A model generated the notes under the pieces. That model was not told the origin of the DNA, ran no database searches, and saw only the letters and a program-made list of their open reading frames with translations. From positions 1-64,000 of the forward strand of contig NZ_FNBF01000002.1 in the NCBI RefSeq assembly GCF_900102225.1: a stretch of DNA of 64,000 nt. Reading direction: 5' to 3'. The stretch's first letter is position 1. Each line of letters begins with the position of its first letter. A program made the translations under genes and the position numbers. This document shows positions 61,930-64,000 of this stretch, one piece after another. Source of the stretch: Eubacterium pyruvativorans (lineage in GTDB: Bacteria; Bacillota; Clostridia; Peptostreptococcales; Anaerovoracaceae).

Positions 61930-61993
61930 TAGAAATACAAAAATCAATACGACCAGATGAAGCAGCCGGGAAATTTCCGGAGGCCAGCTGAGA

Positions 61994-62200
61994 ATGCGTG
62001 AAGAGGGCGCACCGGTGCATGTGGATGCACAGCGGGTCCGGGGGAAACCGATGGGGAAAGCAGCTGCGGGTGATCCGCCGCAGACTGTGAAGCTTTCAGG
62101 TGAACAGACCGGGTGCAGATGGTGCTTTGGAAAGTGTCGTTTTCCGCATATGCGGGGACGGCCACCGGAGAAGTAACGCTTTCAGGTATCGACACAGAGT
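61994..62200 (+). promoter_or_regulatory. tandem glycine riboswitch
   Basis: Two glycine-type aptamers in a row. Aptamer 1 (61994-62118) has AACCGATGGGGAAAGC (62045-62060) and GAAGCTTTCAGGTGAACAGA (62090-62108); aptamer 2 (62121-62200) has CCACCGGAGAAGTAAC (62162-62177) and GCTTTCAGGTATCGACACAG (62178-62197). The paired CCGx-G(A)AG and CUUUCAGGU...GACA core is the conserved glycine-binding bulge. P1 of aptamer 2 is CTTTG (62125-62129) with CAGAG (62195-62199). The following terminator uses the same CAGAG. Confidence 0.85.
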
Positions 62201-62240
62201 GAATGGACGGTTTTCTTTCCGTGCATTTGCTCTGTTTTTC
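62195..62240 (+). terminator. riboswitch-controlled terminator
   Basis: CAGAGTGAATGGACGG (62195-62210) pairs with CCGTGCATTTGCTCTG (62219-62234) over 16 positions with one mismatch and two wobbles, loop TTTTCTTT, then TTTTTC. Its left foot, CAGAG, is also the 3' strand of the aptamer-2 P1 stem, so folding of the two is mutually exclusive. Confidence 0.82.
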
Positions 62241-62313
62241 TATACCCGGAAGGCACGGGATCGGAACGGGTCGTGCGGATCAGCCATTATCTTTTGTTAT
62301 AGGGGGAAGAAAA

Positions 62314-63681
62314 ATGACGAAGAAAGAAAAGAGCGGTGCCGGAGCGCCGCAGCAGGTCGGAAGTGACGGACTGCGCAAGACCATGGGAATGGGCACCGCC
62401 ATGTCGGTGGTCGTCGGATGCGTTATCGGCTCCGGCGTGTTCTTCAAGCCGCAGGCGATCTACACCGCCACGGGAGGCGCCCCGGGTCTGGGGCTGGTGG
62501 CCTGGATTGTCACCGGTCTCGTGACGCTGTGCAGCGCATTGACATTCTCGGAGATTGCGATTCTGATTCCGAAAACCGGGGGGATTGTGCCGTATCTGAC
62601 AGAGAGTTTCGGAGACAAGGTGGGATTCCTGTCCGGCTGGATTCAGGTGCTGATCTTCTATCCTGCCATGGTGGCAGGCCTGGCTGTGGCCTTCGGCAAT
62701 CAGGCCGCAGTGCTGCTGGGGAACCAGAGCATGGCCGTTCCGGTGGCCATCGGATGCATTGTGCTTCTGACGGTCCTGAATTGTGCCAGTTCCAAGGCTG
62801 CGGGCAACATCCAGATCGTGTTCACCATCTGCAAACTGGTGCCGCTGATCCTGCTGATCGTCTTCGGCTTCGCGAAAGCGCAGAATGATGCACCGCTGTT
62901 CAAGCCGATGGTGGGGGATGGTCTGAATCCGGTGGTTGTCATGGGGCAGCTGATGATTGCAGTTCTGTTCGCATTCGACGGCTGGACCGGTGTAGGCGCC
63001 ATTGCGGGAGAGATGAAGAACCCGGCAAAGGATCTGCCGAAGGCAATCGTCGGCGGCGTCTCCGTCATTATGATCATTTATCTGGTCGTGAACATCGCAT
63101 ACCTGAAGATTCTGCCGGCCAGTGAACTGGCGAAGCTGGATGCGCCGGCTTCTGCCGTTGCGACGGTGCTGTTCGGCAGCATCGGCGGCAAGCTCATCGC
63201 CGTGGGTATCATGATTTCCGTATTCGGTGCCTGCAACGGATTCCTGCTGGCAGGTTCCCGGGTCAGCTATGCGATGGCGGAAACGGGAAGCTTCCCGGCC
63301 AGTTCGAAGCTGGTGAAGCTGAACGGTGCCGATGTGCCGGTGAACAGTGTTCTCCTGGTGGCCGTGATCGGCGCACTGTTTGCCATCAGCGGTCAGTTCA
63401 ACATGCTGACCGATCTGGCGATCTTCTCGATCTGGATCTTCTATACGCTGACCTTCGCTGCAGTGATCAAGCTGCGGAAGGACTGGCCGGACGCAGAGCG
63501 TTCCTACAAGGTTCCGCTGTATCCGGTGATCCCGGTCATCGCCATTGCTTCCGGCGTTTTCGTCATCGTCAACCAGCTGTTCCTCTCCGGCATGCACAGC
63601 ACACTGCTGTCCCTGGGGAGCCTGGCGGTATTGGTGGTGGGCCTTCCGGTCTATCGCGTGATGCAGAACAAGAAAAAGTAA
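62314..63681 (+). CDS. APC-family amino acid transporter under glycine control
   Basis: 455 residues with twelve predicted helices. APC superfamily landmarks: GTAMSVVVGCVIGSGVFFKP (substrate-binding unwound helix 1, GSGVF), GLVTLCSALTFSEIA, PKTGGIVPYLTE, and FAFDGWTGVGAIAGEMKNPAKDLPKAI (helix 6). Closest in look to the L-type exchangers of the SteT kind. Start at the ATG after AGGGGGAAG; the longer frame from 62203 runs through the riboswitch terminator and is discarded. Glycine sensing suggests that the substrate is glycine or a small amino acid, and ON-switch logic favours export or exchange, but import for glycine catabolism is also possible. Confidence 0.88.
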   Translation: MTKKEKSGAGAPQQVGSDGLRKTMGMGTAMSVVVGCVIGSGVFFKPQAIYTATGGAPGLGLVAWIVTGLVTLCSALTFSEIAILIPKTGGIVPYLTESFGDKVGFLSGWIQVLIFYPAMVAGLAVAFGNQAAVLLGNQSMAVPVAIGCIVLLTVLNCASSKAAGNIQIVFTICKLVPLILLIVFGFAKAQNDAPLFKPMVGDGLNPVVVMGQLMIAVLFAFDGWTGVGAIAGEMKNPAKDLPKAIVGGVSVIMIIYLVVNIAYLKILPASELAKLDAPASAVATVLFGSIGGKLIAVGIMISVFGACNGFLLAGSRVSYAMAETGSFPASSKLVKLNGADVPVNSVLLVAVIGALFAISGQFNMLTDLAIFSIWIFYTLTFAAVIKLRKDWPDAERSYKVPLYPVIPVIAIASGVFVIVNQLFLSGMHSTLLSLGSLAVLVVGLPVYRVMQNKKK

Positions 63682-63718
63682 CCTGCAATTATCAGATTCA
63701 ATCTGTTTCAACATTGAG

Positions 63719-63764
63719 ACGGCCTGCCCGGAGTGATTCGGGCGGGCTGTTTCGATTTTTTGCG
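63719..63764 (+). terminator. terminator of the amino acid transporter
   Basis: CGGCCTGCCCGGA pairs with TTCGGGCGGGCTG (three wobble pairs) around GTGA, followed by TTTCGATTTTTT. Confidence 0.82.
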
Positions 63765-63790
63765 GTGTCGCCGCCCCCGGCCGGGCAGAA

Positions 63791-63826
63791 TGGTGCGATT
63801 CTGAAAAAAATCGTATTGCCGCACCC
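63791..63826. repeat. GGTGCG-type inverted repeat
   Basis: GGTGCGATT...CGCACC with an inner CGATT/AATCG foldback. It shares its outer core with the hairpins at 9682-9854; see the finding on dispersed palindromes. Confidence 0.4.
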
Positions 63827-64000
63827 GACTGTCAGAAAGATTGTATACGGTTTGAGCATGATGGACAAAAAACATCCCATCGGCCGGCCGTGTATACGGG
63901 ATACAACATGGTGTGCCGTGCAAAAGGGATGCGGAAGTGGTGATTATATACGAAGAATCTGATGCATGTAAATTAATTACAATTTCAAAAAGGAGTTCGC
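63827..64000. other. leader of a gene beyond the window
   Basis: No gene seen. The stretch has two GTATACGG words (63843 and 63891) and ends with AAAAAGGAG (63987-63995), a ribosome binding site whose start codon lies just outside the window. Confidence 0.5.

Overview
The window is a single chromosomal stretch from a GC-rich, Gram-positive-type anaerobe of the Bacillota, most likely Clostridia or a near relative. Support comes from pyruvate:ferredoxin oxidoreductase, the NfnAB transhydrogenase, a class III fructose-1,6-bisphosphatase, RicT, WhiA, RapZ, an AbrB-type regulator, strong AGGAGG ribosome binding sites and standard TTGACA/TATAAT promoters. No replication genes, prophage block or CRISPR array are present. 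I cannot name a genus.

Layout, left to right. (1) The end of an rRNA operon (23S 3' end, 5S, terminator) is followed by a housekeeping run: a 34-codon membrane peptide gene, tmk, holB, ricT, a TrmN6-like methyltransferase, a small membrane protein, an abrB-like regulator, murA, fbp and lplA. (2) A mostly leftward block (9.9-13.3 kb) holds a small multidrug-export-type membrane protein, a three-gene redox cassette (DUF1858, an unrecognised protein, hemerythrin) and sstT. (3) Rightward genes for an ABC exporter and sfsA are followed by an AT-rich patch with an XRE regulator and a tyrosine recombinase beside tRNA-Arg(ACG), probably a small integrated element or its remnant. (4) PrsW, endonuclease IV, then the energy-metabolism genes nifJ and nfnAB.

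(5) At 27.7-34.8 kb a strong promoter drives three genes I consider the best candidate for an undescribed system. The first is a 1618-residue protein combining an HD hydrolase, a helical-repeat stretch, a NadD-like nucleotidyltransferase, a GNAT-like region and a PRPP-binding phosphoribosyltransferase-like domain. It is followed by an LDH/MDH-superfamily protein and a two-domain flavodoxin-fold FMN reductase. (6) A phosphoesterase and a cell-wall polysaccharide deacetylase precede a rightward envelope/regulatory run: AI-2E-type permease, murB, PHP phosphoesterase, rapZ, whiA. (7) A seven-gene V-type ATPase operon in the E-DUF2764-A-B-D-I-K order known from spirochetes has a proteolipid carrying Na+-site residues.

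(8) The last third has a DEAD-box helicase overlapping rlmD, a BspA-like surface protein, asparaginase, and a TetR/MMPL/heptad-repeat export module with three matching operators in two mirror-image promoters. A MATE exporter follows. The window closes with an APC amino-acid transporter behind a tandem glycine riboswitch whose terminator overlaps the aptamer closing stem, predicting that glycine turns it ON.

Most genes are packed in short operons with overlaps of a few bases. Promoters, terminators and start choices below were read by eye. Function calls rest on recognisable motifs, not on database searches.
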